From NCBI RefSeq assembly GCF_902805515.1, contig NZ_CADCTE010000052.1, forward strand, positions 1-50,079: a stretch of 50,079 nt of DNA, read 5' to 3'. The position numbers and the translations under genes are program-made. Below are positions 31,854 to 40,162 of the stretch, one piece after another. Source of the DNA: an uncultured Arthrobacter sp. Lineage in GTDB: Bacteria; Actinomycetota; Actinomycetes; Actinomycetales; Micrococcaceae. Each line of letters begins with the position of its first letter. Position 1 is the first letter of the stretch. A model generated the notes under the pieces. It did not search any database. It was not told the origin of the DNA and saw only the letters and a list, made by a program, of their open reading frames with translations.

Positions 31854-33209
31854 TCAACCGAGGCGCCGTACCGCGTCGAGGAGCCGGGCGGCACCCTCGG
31901 CGACACCCACCTGTGCCAGATCGACGACGACGTCGGCGTCGCCGGGCTCCTCGTAGGGGGACGAGATGCCCGTGAACTCGGGGATCAGTCCGGCGCGGGC
32001 CTTGGCGTAGAGGCCCTTCCGGTCACGCTCCTCGCACACCGCAAGCGGCGTCGACACGTGGACGAGCAGGAAGTCGCTTGAGGCCGAGGCCATCGCCCGG
32101 ACTTCCCGGCGCGAGGACTCGAAGGGTGCGATGGGGGCGCACAGCGCGATGCCGCCCGCCTCGGCAACGCGGGCGGCCACCCACCCGATGCGCCGGACAT
32201 TCAGCTCCCGGTCCGCACGCGAGAAACCAAGCCCCGAGGAAAGCAGGGTCCGCACGTCGTCGCCATCGAGGAGCTCTGTGTGCCGTCCGTCCGCCCGCTG
32301 CAGGCGTTCGGCGACCTCCCGCGCCAGGGTCGACTTGCCGGAGCCTGAAAGGCCGGTGAAGAGGACCACAAGGCCCCTTCGGCGGGTGGCGCCGGCGGGG
32401 CTCCCGCGTCCGTCACTGCGTCCGGGCCCCGCCGCCGCCGCGTGGGGCCCTCCCGGCGGCCCGGAGGTGAAGTCGAGGAGGATGTCCGCGCCGAGGCGGG
32501 CCAGGAGCCGCGCGGCGTCGCCGGCGGGAGCACTGCCGTCATGACCAGTTGCACCGGCGGGAACAATGCCGGCGGGAGCACTCTCAGCGGGGACGGTGCC
32601 GGTGGGAACAATGAGGAGCCGGACGCGGCCGCCGGGCACGTGCGCCGCAACCGCCTCCAGCGATTCAATCAGCCGGGCCGTTCCCTCCTGCCGGGCGGTG
32701 TCGCTGTCAGCGACGGCGAGGAGGACCAGGTTCCCCCCGCGGGCGCCGACGAGGGTACGGGTCAGCTGCTCCAGCGATGGGACCCCCGCGAAGGCGGCCA
32801 CCACGAGCGGTGCCCGGTCCCCGCCGCGGATCTCCGGCGCGGCAAGGGGCACTGTCAGCCGCAGCCTGCGGAAGGGGCCATGCTCGGCCGGCTGGAGCGG
32901 CGCGAGCGTCCCGGAGACATAGACGTCCTCCTCCCCGGCGCCAGCGGCCGTCCCGTCGACGGTCAGGCGGGCCAGGGGAGTGCCGTCGGGATCGGCCAGC
33001 AGCAGTCCGCCGCGGGCGAGCGCTGCCCGCGCCGTCGTGGCGGGAACCCGCAGCGTCGGTTCCGCCGGCCAGGAAACCGGTTTCAGCCCGGGAAGACAGT
33101 ACCCGCCGGCAGGGGCGTACAGCCCGCCGAGAAGGAGCTCGAGCAGGTCGAGGCTGTGCCCGCGCAACTGGAGCACGGGGTGGTGGAGCACGTCCTGCCA
33201 GGAGGTCAT
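31854..33209 (-). CDS. cysC: APS kinase with an N-terminal degenerate ATP-sulfurylase-like domain
   Basis: A 451-residue fusion. The C-terminal 170 residues are an APS kinase that phosphorylates APS to PAPS: P-loop GLSGSGKST at 286-294, LDGDDVR at 314-320, ELNVRRIGWVA, and ERDRKGLYAKARAG. Residues 1-250 have a remote likeness to the PUA-like and catalytic parts of ATP sulfurylase (DLLELLLGGLYAPAGGY resembles the NGG(F/L)xPLxGFM pattern). However, I find neither the QxRNP nor the HxxH active-site motif, so this half is probably non-catalytic. A Gly/Ala/Pro linker (205-278) joins them. Third gene of a minus-strand unit: flippase, sulfotransferase, this kinase. It supplies PAPS to the sulfotransferase. 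Confidence 0.88.
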   Translation of the reverse strand: MTSWQDVLHHPVLQLRGHSLDLLELLLGGLYAPAGGYCLPGLKPVSWPAEPTLRVPATTARAALARGGLLLADPDGTPLARLTVDGTAAGAGEEDVYVSGTLAPLQPAEHGPFRRLRLTVPLAAPEIRGGDRAPLVVAAFAGVPSLEQLTRTLVGARGGNLVLLAVADSDTARQEGTARLIESLEAVAAHVPGGRVRLLIVPTGTVPAESAPAGIVPAGATGHDGSAPAGDAARLLARLGADILLDFTSGPPGGPHAAAAGPGRSDGRGSPAGATRRRGLVVLFTGLSGSGKSTLAREVAERLQRADGRHTELLDGDDVRTLLSSGLGFSRADRELNVRRIGWVAARVAEAGGIALCAPIAPFESSRREVRAMASASSDFLLVHVSTPLAVCEERDRKGLYAKARAGLIPEFTGISSPYEEPGDADVVVDLAQVGVAEGAARLLDAVRRLG

Positions 33210-33260
33210 GGACGCCGTCTCCGGCCGGGAGCGGGGCGTCCCGAGGGCACCGAAGACCCC

Positions 33261-34151
33261 TCAGGTCCAGAGGAGGGGCCGGCCGAGATAGTCGGCGAGG
33301 TGCTGATTGGGGCCAGAGTAAAAATCCTCGAGCTCCTTCCGGGCGTTGGGTGGAATGCTCGAGCGGGTGATCGCATTGAACGGCTTGGTCGAGGGAAGGG
33401 CGAAGTGCGGAAGGCCGAGGAAATCGCACACGGTGTCGAAGGTTCCCTGGACGTCGGAGTACATGTCCTCGCTGCGCAGGACCAGCAGCTGGCCCTCGGG
33501 AAAGGACGCGTGCCAGTTTTGGATCTGGGGAAGGTAGAGGCCGCGGCTGCGGTAGGAGTAGAAGTCGTAGGCCGTGCTGTAGTAGGCGGGGTCCGCCAGC
33601 ATGGCGTCGAGCTCACCGGCGAGCCGGTCCTCCTCGGCGGCCAGTGCCGCTTCGAAACCGAGCGGTTCCACGCCGTTGGCGGCCCGTTCCTGATGGTGGG
33701 ACCAGGCGCGGTCGACGGGGTCGCGGAGCAACGCGATGGCACGGACGTCGGGGGCCGTCGCACGGACCCGTTCGGCGATCCGGGGATCCCATTGGTAGTA
33801 GGGCGAGGCTTCACCGCTCACCGGCCGGTGACCCGCCGACCGGGCCACAAGCCTGCGGTAGGAGTCCGTGTGGAAATGCGAGCGGTACCAGCCTTCACCC
33901 CGGTGGTACTCCTTGAAGAAGTAGTCGGTGCTCTTCCTTCCCCGGACCTGGGGAAAAAGCCCGAGGACGCCGGGATGCATCAGGAGGTAATTGAAGAGGG
34001 AGGTGGTTCCGCCGCGTTTGGTGCCGATGATCAAAAAATCGGGAACCGGCCGTGCCGTAGCGGTCCGCCGGCCATAGGACCGCGTGAGGGTATCGCCCAC
34101 GTCCTTGAGCCATCGGGGGGATGCGTCCTTGATGTCCGTCAGCGTGACCAC
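33261..34151 (-). CDS. PAPS-dependent carbohydrate sulfotransferase
   Basis: A 296-residue protein with both PAPS-binding signatures of the P-loop sulfotransferase family: the 5'-phosphosulfate loop IIGTKRGGTTS at 41-51, and the 3'-phosphate segment LLRDPVDRAWSHH at 141-153. The arrangement is like heparan-sulfate N/O-sulfotransferases and bacterial NodH/Stf-type enzymes. It transfers sulfate from PAPS to a sugar hydroxyl or amine. The GTG start at 34151 directly follows the flippase stop, with aaagga about 8 bases upstream. No transmembrane segment is seen, so sulfation is probably cytosolic, on the lipid-linked repeat unit before export. The acceptor is unknown. Confidence 0.9.
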   Translation of the reverse strand: MVTLTDIKDASPRWLKDVGDTLTRSYGRRTATARPVPDFLIIGTKRGGTTSLFNYLLMHPGVLGLFPQVRGRKSTDYFFKEYHRGEGWYRSHFHTDSYRRLVARSAGHRPVSGEASPYYQWDPRIAERVRATAPDVRAIALLRDPVDRAWSHHQERAANGVEPLGFEAALAAEEDRLAGELDAMLADPAYYSTAYDFYSYRSRGLYLPQIQNWHASFPEGQLLVLRSEDMYSDVQGTFDTVCDFLGLPHFALPSTKPFNAITRSSIPPNARKELEDFYSGPNQHLADYLGRPLLWT

Positions 34152-35702
34152 TCAAATTCCTTTCGACTCAACCGTCCGCGACCCGGCCGCCGCCGGTTTC
34201 CGGGCGGCTCGGCGCAGTCCATCCAGTCTGAGCCTGTACCGATCAAACCAGCACCACAGAGCCAGAATTGTCACCGTAATGAGTCCTGCCACCGCCAGGG
34301 AGGTCGTTGAGCTGCCCAGCAGCGAGAGCACGAGCAGGCTTCCGGGCACGACGCTCACCGCCGCCACCATCAGCGCGTAGGCCACCCGGCCGGCGTCGAA
34401 CCGGATGCCGACGAAGATGCGGGTTTCGACCGAGGCGAGCAACGCATCGAGGAACATGCTGAACGCCCAGGCGGAGGCGGCGCCGAGAATGCCCCACCGG
34501 GGCACGAGGACGAGGTTCGCCGCGATGTTGACGGCAAGCACCACGGACTTGTTGAAGGCCATCCAGCCGCTTCGGCCGCTCATGGTGAGCACCGAGTCGA
34601 TGTTCCCGCCGAAGAGGAAACAGATCGCCCCGACGCAGAGGATGACCAGGGCCGTGGCACCTTCGGAGAACCCCGGCCCGAACCAGCTCAGCACCGTGGG
34701 CGCGAAGAACATGAACAGCCCGTAGATGGGCGTTCCGAAAAGCACGATCCAGGTCAGGGTCGTTGAGTAGAGGGTCTGGACGGCGTCGACCTTGCGCTCC
34801 TCGAGGAGGGCGCTGAACCGGGGCGAGATCACCATCCGCATTGCCGTTGAGACGATCAGCCCGGCCGTGACGAACCTGCTGACTGTTCCGTAGATGCCCG
34901 CGGCTCCGGCACCGGCGATGGCGCCGACGAGGATCACGTCGAACCATACGATCGCCTGTTCGACACCGGAGGAATACCAGCGGGGCAGGGCGAACCGCCG
35001 TACCCCCGTCGAGACCTTTGGTGAGGGGCGCCAGCGGCCGCTCAACCCCGCACGGCGCTCGTGCTCGCGGACCCGCCCGGCGAGCACCAGCAGCGCAATG
35101 GCCATGGCCACCGGCAGCGGCAGGGCCCAGGCCAGGGCTCCCATTGCGGCGGAACCGCCCAGCAGGACGACCGCCAGGACGGCCAGCGGCCGCGCCGCCG
35201 GAACGGCCACGGCCCCGATCACCGTGTAGGGGAGGATGCTCCCCAGCCCCCGGGTGGCGGCAAGGGCGACCATCATCACCGCCGCGAACGGCAGGAACAG
35301 GGCTATCGTCCGGACCGCTCCAACGACCTCCGGCGGCAGTTGCACGAGGTCCTCGGTCAGCGGCGGAAGGAGAAAGTAAAGCATCAGCGTCAAGGCGATG
35401 CTGACGGCGATGGCCGGCAGGAGCAGTGCCAGAACCGCCCCTCGGATCCTCTCCGGCCCGGTGGAGGCAAGCCGGGGGAGGATCCACACGCTCGTTGTGT
35501 CCATGCCCGTTCGAGCGATGCCCAGGGCGATGGAGAACACTGCGATGGATTGAAGGACGATGCCGGCCCCATACTCACCGAAGGAGCGGCCGAGCACGAG
35601 GATGAGCAGCAGGCCCATGACAGCGCTGGTGCCGGCTCCCAATCCGCTGATCAATCCGCCGCGGGCCGCACGCCGGGCCTCCGACGCATGCTCCGCCTTC
35701 AT
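34152..35702 (-). CDS. Wzx-type polysaccharide flippase
   Basis: A 516-residue integral membrane protein with about 12-14 hydrophobic helices, of the MOP/polysaccharide-transporter type (examples: LISGLGAGTSAVMGLLLILV, then SFGEYGAGIVLQSIAVFSIA). It would flip the lipid-linked repeat unit to the outer leaflet. The ATG at 35702 is chosen for its gggggcgg site and because the MOP domain starts soon after; a 19-residue Gly-rich extension is possible but unlikely. First gene of the flippase-sulfotransferase-cysC unit, divergent from the exported protein at 35902. Confidence 0.88.
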   Translation of the reverse strand: MKAEHASEARRAARGGLISGLGAGTSAVMGLLLILVLGRSFGEYGAGIVLQSIAVFSIALGIARTGMDTTSVWILPRLASTGPERIRGAVLALLLPAIAVSIALTLMLYFLLPPLTEDLVQLPPEVVGAVRTIALFLPFAAVMMVALAATRGLGSILPYTVIGAVAVPAARPLAVLAVVLLGGSAAMGALAWALPLPVAMAIALLVLAGRVREHERRAGLSGRWRPSPKVSTGVRRFALPRWYSSGVEQAIVWFDVILVGAIAGAGAAGIYGTVSRFVTAGLIVSTAMRMVISPRFSALLEERKVDAVQTLYSTTLTWIVLFGTPIYGLFMFFAPTVLSWFGPGFSEGATALVILCVGAICFLFGGNIDSVLTMSGRSGWMAFNKSVVLAVNIAANLVLVPRWGILGAASAWAFSMFLDALLASVETRIFVGIRFDAGRVAYALMVAAVSVVPGSLLVLSLLGSSTTSLAVAGLITVTILALWCWFDRYRLRLDGLRRAARKPAAAGSRTVESKGI

Positions 35703-35774
35703 GCCGCCCCCAGTCCCGGCAACTTCGCCACCCCGTCCCCCTTTAGACCGACCGGACAATGCACTACCACATCG

Positions 35775-35859
35775 TTAGGTGAATCCACCCCAGGCGGCGC
35801 CGTTTTGTACGATACTTGAGCATAGATGGATGCCCTAGGACAAGATATTGGGTGAATCC
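35775..35859. repeat. Direct repeat TTRGGTGAATCC in the divergent spacer
   Basis: TTAGGTGAATCC (35775-35786) and TTGGGTGAATCC (35848-35859) differ at one base and start 73 bases apart, about seven helical turns, between the divergent flippase and exported-protein genes. CACTACC at 35762-35768 is the reverse complement of the GGTAGTG seen at 12757, 18318 and 21213. This looks like a shared control region for both directions. Confidence 0.5.
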
Positions 35860-35901
35860 CTCGCACTGTATCGTCTTTTCTCTTCGCCAAGGAGGCTGGC
35901 C

Positions 35902-36696
35902 ATGGCGTCATCGCAGAAACCCTCGGGTCGCTTCCGTCCGCTTCGGGTTGTGCTCCCCGTGGCCGGTGTTGCGGTGTGCGCCTTCCTGATCATTTCCCCG
36001 CCGGGCGGCGGCCTCGATGCTGCGCGCACCGCACCCGGTGGAACCGAAAGTGAGGCACCCGAAACGGCCCCGGAGGCCACCCGGGGCGCCGGGGAGAAGG
36101 CGTCGGAAGAGGCAGCTCCGGTGAAGACAGCGCCGGCCGGGTCGACACCGGCCACCAAAGCGCCGGCCGGGTCGACACAGGCCACCAAGGCGCCGGCCGC
36201 CCCGGAAGCCGAGACCGGTGGCGGCGCCCCCGGCGCAGTGCCCGCACCGGCGGCCTCCGCCCGGGTTCCGGTGCCCGCGGCCGAAAAGGAGAAAGCGTCG
36301 ACTCTCTCGCAGGCCTACGTCGGCAAGACGGCGTCGGTCCTCGCAGCGGCCGAGATTCCGACCGCCGATGAGCTCAAGGCGCTCGCCGTCGGCCCCGCAC
36401 AGGGAGCGATCCTCGCCCAGGCGGCCGAGTTCGAGAGCAACAACTGGCGCCAGGAGGGCGTGCCGACCATCGCCGGGCTCGAGATTGTGGCCTACGACGG
36501 AGCGGCCACCCCGGCGAGGATGACGGTGAATGCCTGCGTCGATTCCTCGAAGGTCCGGGTTGTGACGGACGAAGGGGTGGTCCTGAGGGAGAGTTCGGCC
36601 CGCAACCGGTCGCTGAACGTCCTGTCCCTGGTGCGCGGTGACGGCGGCGCCTGGCTGGTCGAGGAGATCAGCTTTCCGGACGACCCCAGCTGCTGA
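35902..36696 (+). CDS. Membrane-anchored exported protein with Pro/Ala-rich stalk
   Basis: A 264-residue protein: short basic N-terminus, one hydrophobic helix (about 13-34, VVLPVAGVAVCAFLII), and a low-complexity Ala/Pro/Glu/Thr stalk (about 40-130) with a repeated KAPAGST-type unit. A C-terminal globular domain (about 145-264) ends in WLVEEISFPDDPSC and resembles NTF2-like or mce-associated exported domains, though that is a weak match. The ATG at 35902 has AAGGAGG 6 bases upstream, so the in-frame ATG at 35848 is rejected. It sits inside the polysaccharide locus and could assist assembly or export; the function is not known. Confidence 0.75.
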   Translation: MASSQKPSGRFRPLRVVLPVAGVAVCAFLIISPPGGGLDAARTAPGGTESEAPETAPEATRGAGEKASEEAAPVKTAPAGSTPATKAPAGSTQATKAPAAPEAETGGGAPGAVPAPAASARVPVPAAEKEKASTLSQAYVGKTASVLAAAEIPTADELKALAVGPAQGAILAQAAEFESNNWRQEGVPTIAGLEIVAYDGAATPARMTVNACVDSSKVRVVTDEGVVLRESSARNRSLNVLSLVRGDGGAWLVEEISFPDDPSC

Positions 36697-36847
36697 TCGG
36701 CCCACCTGCCTTGGCCGTCGGGGTGGCCGCCGGGGCGGCCGACGCCGTGCCGGCGGGATCCGGGATTCCGTTCCCCGCCGGGCCGGCTCCGCCACGTGCC
36801 GGGACCTCGGCTGCCGGGCAGGGTCGTGGACCACAGGCTTAGGGCGC

Positions 36848-39800
36848 CTAGTTCGTGGTTGTCGCCTTCGCCGTCAGGTCCATGCTCATGTCCCGCGTGG
36901 CCCGGTAGTTGACGTGGGTTTCGACCGCCACTGTGTTCACGCCGTCGACCAGCAGGGCCACCGGGACGTCGATGACGAACGGTGTCGTGTTGGCCGTCGA
37001 GGTGCTGACAGAGCTCGATGCGTAGGTGCTGTGGGAGATGGGGCCGGTGGGCATGTTCTTCCGGCCGACCTCGGTCCCGTTGACGTAGACCACCACACCG
37101 TCGTCGGCGACAGTCTGCAGGGTAAGTTTCGACACCGAGGCCGCTGACGGAACGGAGAACTGCCGCAGGAAATATGCAGTCAATGGCCTGTCGGTTGTTG
37201 TTTCGGGGGTGAAGTCGACGTCGGTCCCCAGCCCCGCCGACCCGAAGCCCAGCACCGCGGGCCCCGACTTCCAGGCGGCGGCGTCGAATCCGTTGGCCTT
37301 CCAGGACGTCGGCGGAGCTGTGGCTTCATAGCGCCAGCTCCAGGGCGACTTCGCCGCGATCAGCACCGATTCCTGGACCGCCGCCGCACTGACGGTGACC
37401 GGGGCGGACTTGACGCCGGTGGCGCCCTTGTCGTCGGTGACCGTCAGCTTCACCGTGTAGGTTCCGGCCGCCGCGTAGGTGCGCGTGGCGGTGGCTCCGG
37501 TGCCCGTGCTTCCGTCGCCGAAGTCCCAGGCATAGGAGGCGATGGTGCCGTCAGAATCGGTGGAGCCGCTGCCGTCGAAGGTGGCGGCCAGCCCCGTGGC
37601 CTTGGAGGTGAAGGCCGCAGCCGGGGCCGAGTTCGCTGCGGTAAGCGCGGCCGAGGCCGTCACCACCGGTGTGCTCGCCGAAAGGTTCCCCGCGGTATCC
37701 GCCGCGCGGACGAAGAAACGGTTGTTGCCGTCCTTGGGAACCACGGCAGTCGTTCCGGTGGTGGTGGCCACAACGCGGTCATCGCGCAGGATCTGGTACG
37801 TCACCCTGCTGCCGGCGTCGGAGGACCCGGCCCAGGTCAGCCGGACGGTCGATGCCGTGTTGTCGGAGATTGTTGGCGTTCCGGGCCGGGTGGGCGCCAC
37901 CGCATCCCGCTGCGGGAACCGGGCGAATCCGCCGGCCCAGGAGCTGCCGGAGCTGCGGGTGCGGGCAGTGGTCATGTCGCCGCCGGCCCAGAGGGTTCCA
38001 TTGCTGTCGACGATCTGCGCCCAGATACCCGATCCTGAGCGGAACTTCATGGCGGGCGTGAAGCTCGGGATGTAGTCCCCCGTCGCCGCATTCCACGCTC
38101 CTGTCCACTCGTAGGCGTCGGCCTGGGTCCAGCCGGTGCCCATGTCCGGCCAGAAGAACGCGTTCGAATAGTTGAAGTGGTGTCCGTGGGACCCGCCGTA
38201 AACAATCCCACGCGGGCTCTCGGCAATGGCCTGGAAGTCGCCGTTCTTTTGGCCGATGTTCCCCGAAAGGCGCGCGAAGGTGCTCGTCGAGAAGCTGAAG
38301 AAGCTGTGCTCGGAGCCCCCGACCCAGACCCGGTTTCCGACCTGGCCGATCGTCTGCTGGTAGTTCGAGTTGCTGCTCCAGGTGGGGTTCCAGGCCGGGG
38401 TGGCAAGTGGTGCGCCGTCGACCGTCTGCACCGCGGCCGCCTTGCTGGCCGCCGTCGAGCCCTTCGCCGTGAAGTAGCCGGCCGCGTAGAGGCGGGCTCC
38501 GTCGTCGCTGGGGTCGATGGAGACCACCGTGCCGTTGAAATCCGGGTTCCAGTTCGTGGCCGGGGTGCCGTCGGTGACCGAGACCCGTGCGGCGTTCCGC
38601 GTGTACTTGAACGTGGTGGGATTGCTTCCGCCCGCCACGTGGGTGAACGCTCCACCGAGATAGAGCCAGTTGCCCTTGACGGCAAGGTCGCCGACGCGCA
38701 TGATGCCCGAGGTGGTCCGGTCTTCAACCTTCACCGTCCAGCCGGGAACCGTCGCACCGGTGGTCGGGTTCAGTGCCACGATCGACGTCGCGGCGGCTCC
38801 ATTGGCCGTGGTGAAGTAGCCACCGGCGACCAGGTTCCCGTTGGGGAGCACGGCGAGGGACATCACCGGGGCGTTGAGCTTCGGCACGAAGTCGGTGAGC
38901 AGTTCGCCCGTCGTGACGTCGAAGGCCGCGAGGAAACTGCGGGCGACCTTGTCGGTGCCGGTCGAGGTGCGCTGGACGGCAGTGAAGTTCCCGCCGACGA
39001 ACATCCGGTTGCCGCTCTGCGCGAAGGCCTGGACCTCGACGTCGCCCTCGCGCCGGCGCGTGGTGAATCCGGTGACGCCCCAGGGGCTGTCGAGGGCGAC
39101 GGACTCGGCCACGGGAAGGTTTGTCTTCGCTGCGGTTCCTGCGTCGGGGATCGCGGTGAAGCCCGTGGTCGAGAAAATCCTGGGCCGGATGAAGACCTCG
39201 GTGTAGGGCCGGGCTCCGCCCAGCCCCTCAGTGGCCGACCACAGGTAGGTGTCTGCGCTGGTCGTCCCTTTGACCCCGCTGCCGTAGGCGAAGCCCATGG
39301 TGTAGTTCTGGCCGGAGTCGAACCGCGCGTCCGACTTGACCTTCCGGTACGCGTCGTCGACGCCAAAACTGGCAGTGACTCCTCCGCTGGGTGCCCGCAC
39401 GCCGTCGAAGGAGTACCACGCGATGGGGTGCAGGGCACTGAAGGTCCACACCCACCGGTCCCGTTTGGCGAGGGCGATGCGGGTTTCATGCCAGGCCGTG
39501 CCGGTGGTGTTCTTCGCCCGCTTGAGCCGGATGCCGTCGGCGAGACTATCGACCCGGCTGCCGTTGAGCAGGGCATCGACCACTGTCGACGAATACTGGG
39601 TGGTGGCTCCCGACATGGGGCTGACGCCGGCGGTCTGGAGGGCGGTCGGGTTCCCGGTGCCCTCGTAGCCGGGCATCCACTTCTCCCGGCCCTTGCCAAC
39701 GAGGACCCAGCCGCCGCCGCCGGTGACCATGTCGCAGTAGAACTGGGCGGGCGCCGCCATCTTCGGCGTCAACAGCCAGTAGGTGCCCGAAGGCACAGCG

Positions 39801-39988
39801 GCGTTGTTCTGCTTGATCTCCCAGCAGGAGGCGGCAGCCGTCGCTGCGTCGGCTCCCGTGCGGGCGACAGCGCCCGACGCCGGAGCCGACAGCACGGCCA
39901 GGCCGGTCAGCACCATGAGCGACGCCACCGCCGAGCCGAGTACCTTGAGTAATGGCCGCTGTTTTCCCACGTTCGCGTGTGTTCTCAC
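36848..39988 (-). CDS. Large secreted multidomain protein: fibrinogen-like, beta-propeller, FN3, PKD and C-terminal beta domain
   Basis: About 1046 residues with a Sec signal peptide (VLGSAVASLMVLTGLAVLSA, cleavage near ASGA-VA). Next is a fibrinogen-related domain (about 50-260: CWEIKQ, then FYCDMVTGGGGWVLVGKG). A seven-unit propeller-like region follows (about 290-690), with repeated (V/A)GG-x-F/Y motifs such as NRMFVGGNFTAV, GNLVAGGYFTTA and NWLYLGGAFTHV. Then come an FN3 domain (about 705-795), a PKD domain (YAWDFGDGSTGTG, then GTYTVKLTVTDDKG), and a galactose-binding-like C-terminal domain. No LPXTG or other anchor is seen. The GTG at 39988 follows ggggcg. It probably binds glycans, perhaps the secreted polymer itself; this is inferred from domains and location. 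Confidence 0.85.
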   Translation of the reverse strand: MRTHANVGKQRPLLKVLGSAVASLMVLTGLAVLSAPASGAVARTGADAATAAASCWEIKQNNAAVPSGTYWLLTPKMAAPAQFYCDMVTGGGGWVLVGKGREKWMPGYEGTGNPTALQTAGVSPMSGATTQYSSTVVDALLNGSRVDSLADGIRLKRAKNTTGTAWHETRIALAKRDRWVWTFSALHPIAWYSFDGVRAPSGGVTASFGVDDAYRKVKSDARFDSGQNYTMGFAYGSGVKGTTSADTYLWSATEGLGGARPYTEVFIRPRIFSTTGFTAIPDAGTAAKTNLPVAESVALDSPWGVTGFTTRRREGDVEVQAFAQSGNRMFVGGNFTAVQRTSTGTDKVARSFLAAFDVTTGELLTDFVPKLNAPVMSLAVLPNGNLVAGGYFTTANGAAATSIVALNPTTGATVPGWTVKVEDRTTSGIMRVGDLAVKGNWLYLGGAFTHVAGGSNPTTFKYTRNAARVSVTDGTPATNWNPDFNGTVVSIDPSDDGARLYAAGYFTAKGSTAASKAAAVQTVDGAPLATPAWNPTWSSNSNYQQTIGQVGNRVWVGGSEHSFFSFSTSTFARLSGNIGQKNGDFQAIAESPRGIVYGGSHGHHFNYSNAFFWPDMGTGWTQADAYEWTGAWNAATGDYIPSFTPAMKFRSGSGIWAQIVDSNGTLWAGGDMTTARTRSSGSSWAGGFARFPQRDAVAPTRPGTPTISDNTASTVRLTWAGSSDAGSRVTYQILRDDRVVATTTGTTAVVPKDGNNRFFVRAADTAGNLSASTPVVTASAALTAANSAPAAAFTSKATGLAATFDGSGSTDSDGTIASYAWDFGDGSTGTGATATRTYAAAGTYTVKLTVTDDKGATGVKSAPVTVSAAAVQESVLIAAKSPWSWRYEATAPPTSWKANGFDAAAWKSGPAVLGFGSAGLGTDVDFTPETTTDRPLTAYFLRQFSVPSAASVSKLTLQTVADDGVVVYVNGTEVGRKNMPTGPISHSTYASSSVSTSTANTTPFVIDVPVALLVDGVNTVAVETHVNYRATRDMSMDLTAKATTTN

Positions 39989-40162
39989 GTTCGCCCCTAG
40001 CACTTGCGCAAGCACGGATTTCCCCGGTCTCCCGGGGCGGCAATCCCATTGGAATCCCGCAGAGTGCACAAAGAGTAGCTGTGGGGAGCGCGCGGGCAGA
40101 ACCCAAGCGGGGACGACTTCGGTACCTGTAAAGGCCGGACCGATACCCTACTTTTTAACCGC

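Noticed and set aside
31854..33209. N-terminal half of the APS kinase fusion as an active ATP sulfurylase
   Set aside because: QxRNP and HxxH catalytic motifs are not found, and CysDN in the same locus already performs the reaction.
38177..39952. Long open frame (591 codons) antisense to the fibrinogen-domain gene
   Set aside because: Its Arg/Gly/Val-rich composition is the mirror of GC-biased codons on the real strand, while the opposite strand encodes clear FReD, FN3 and PKD domains.
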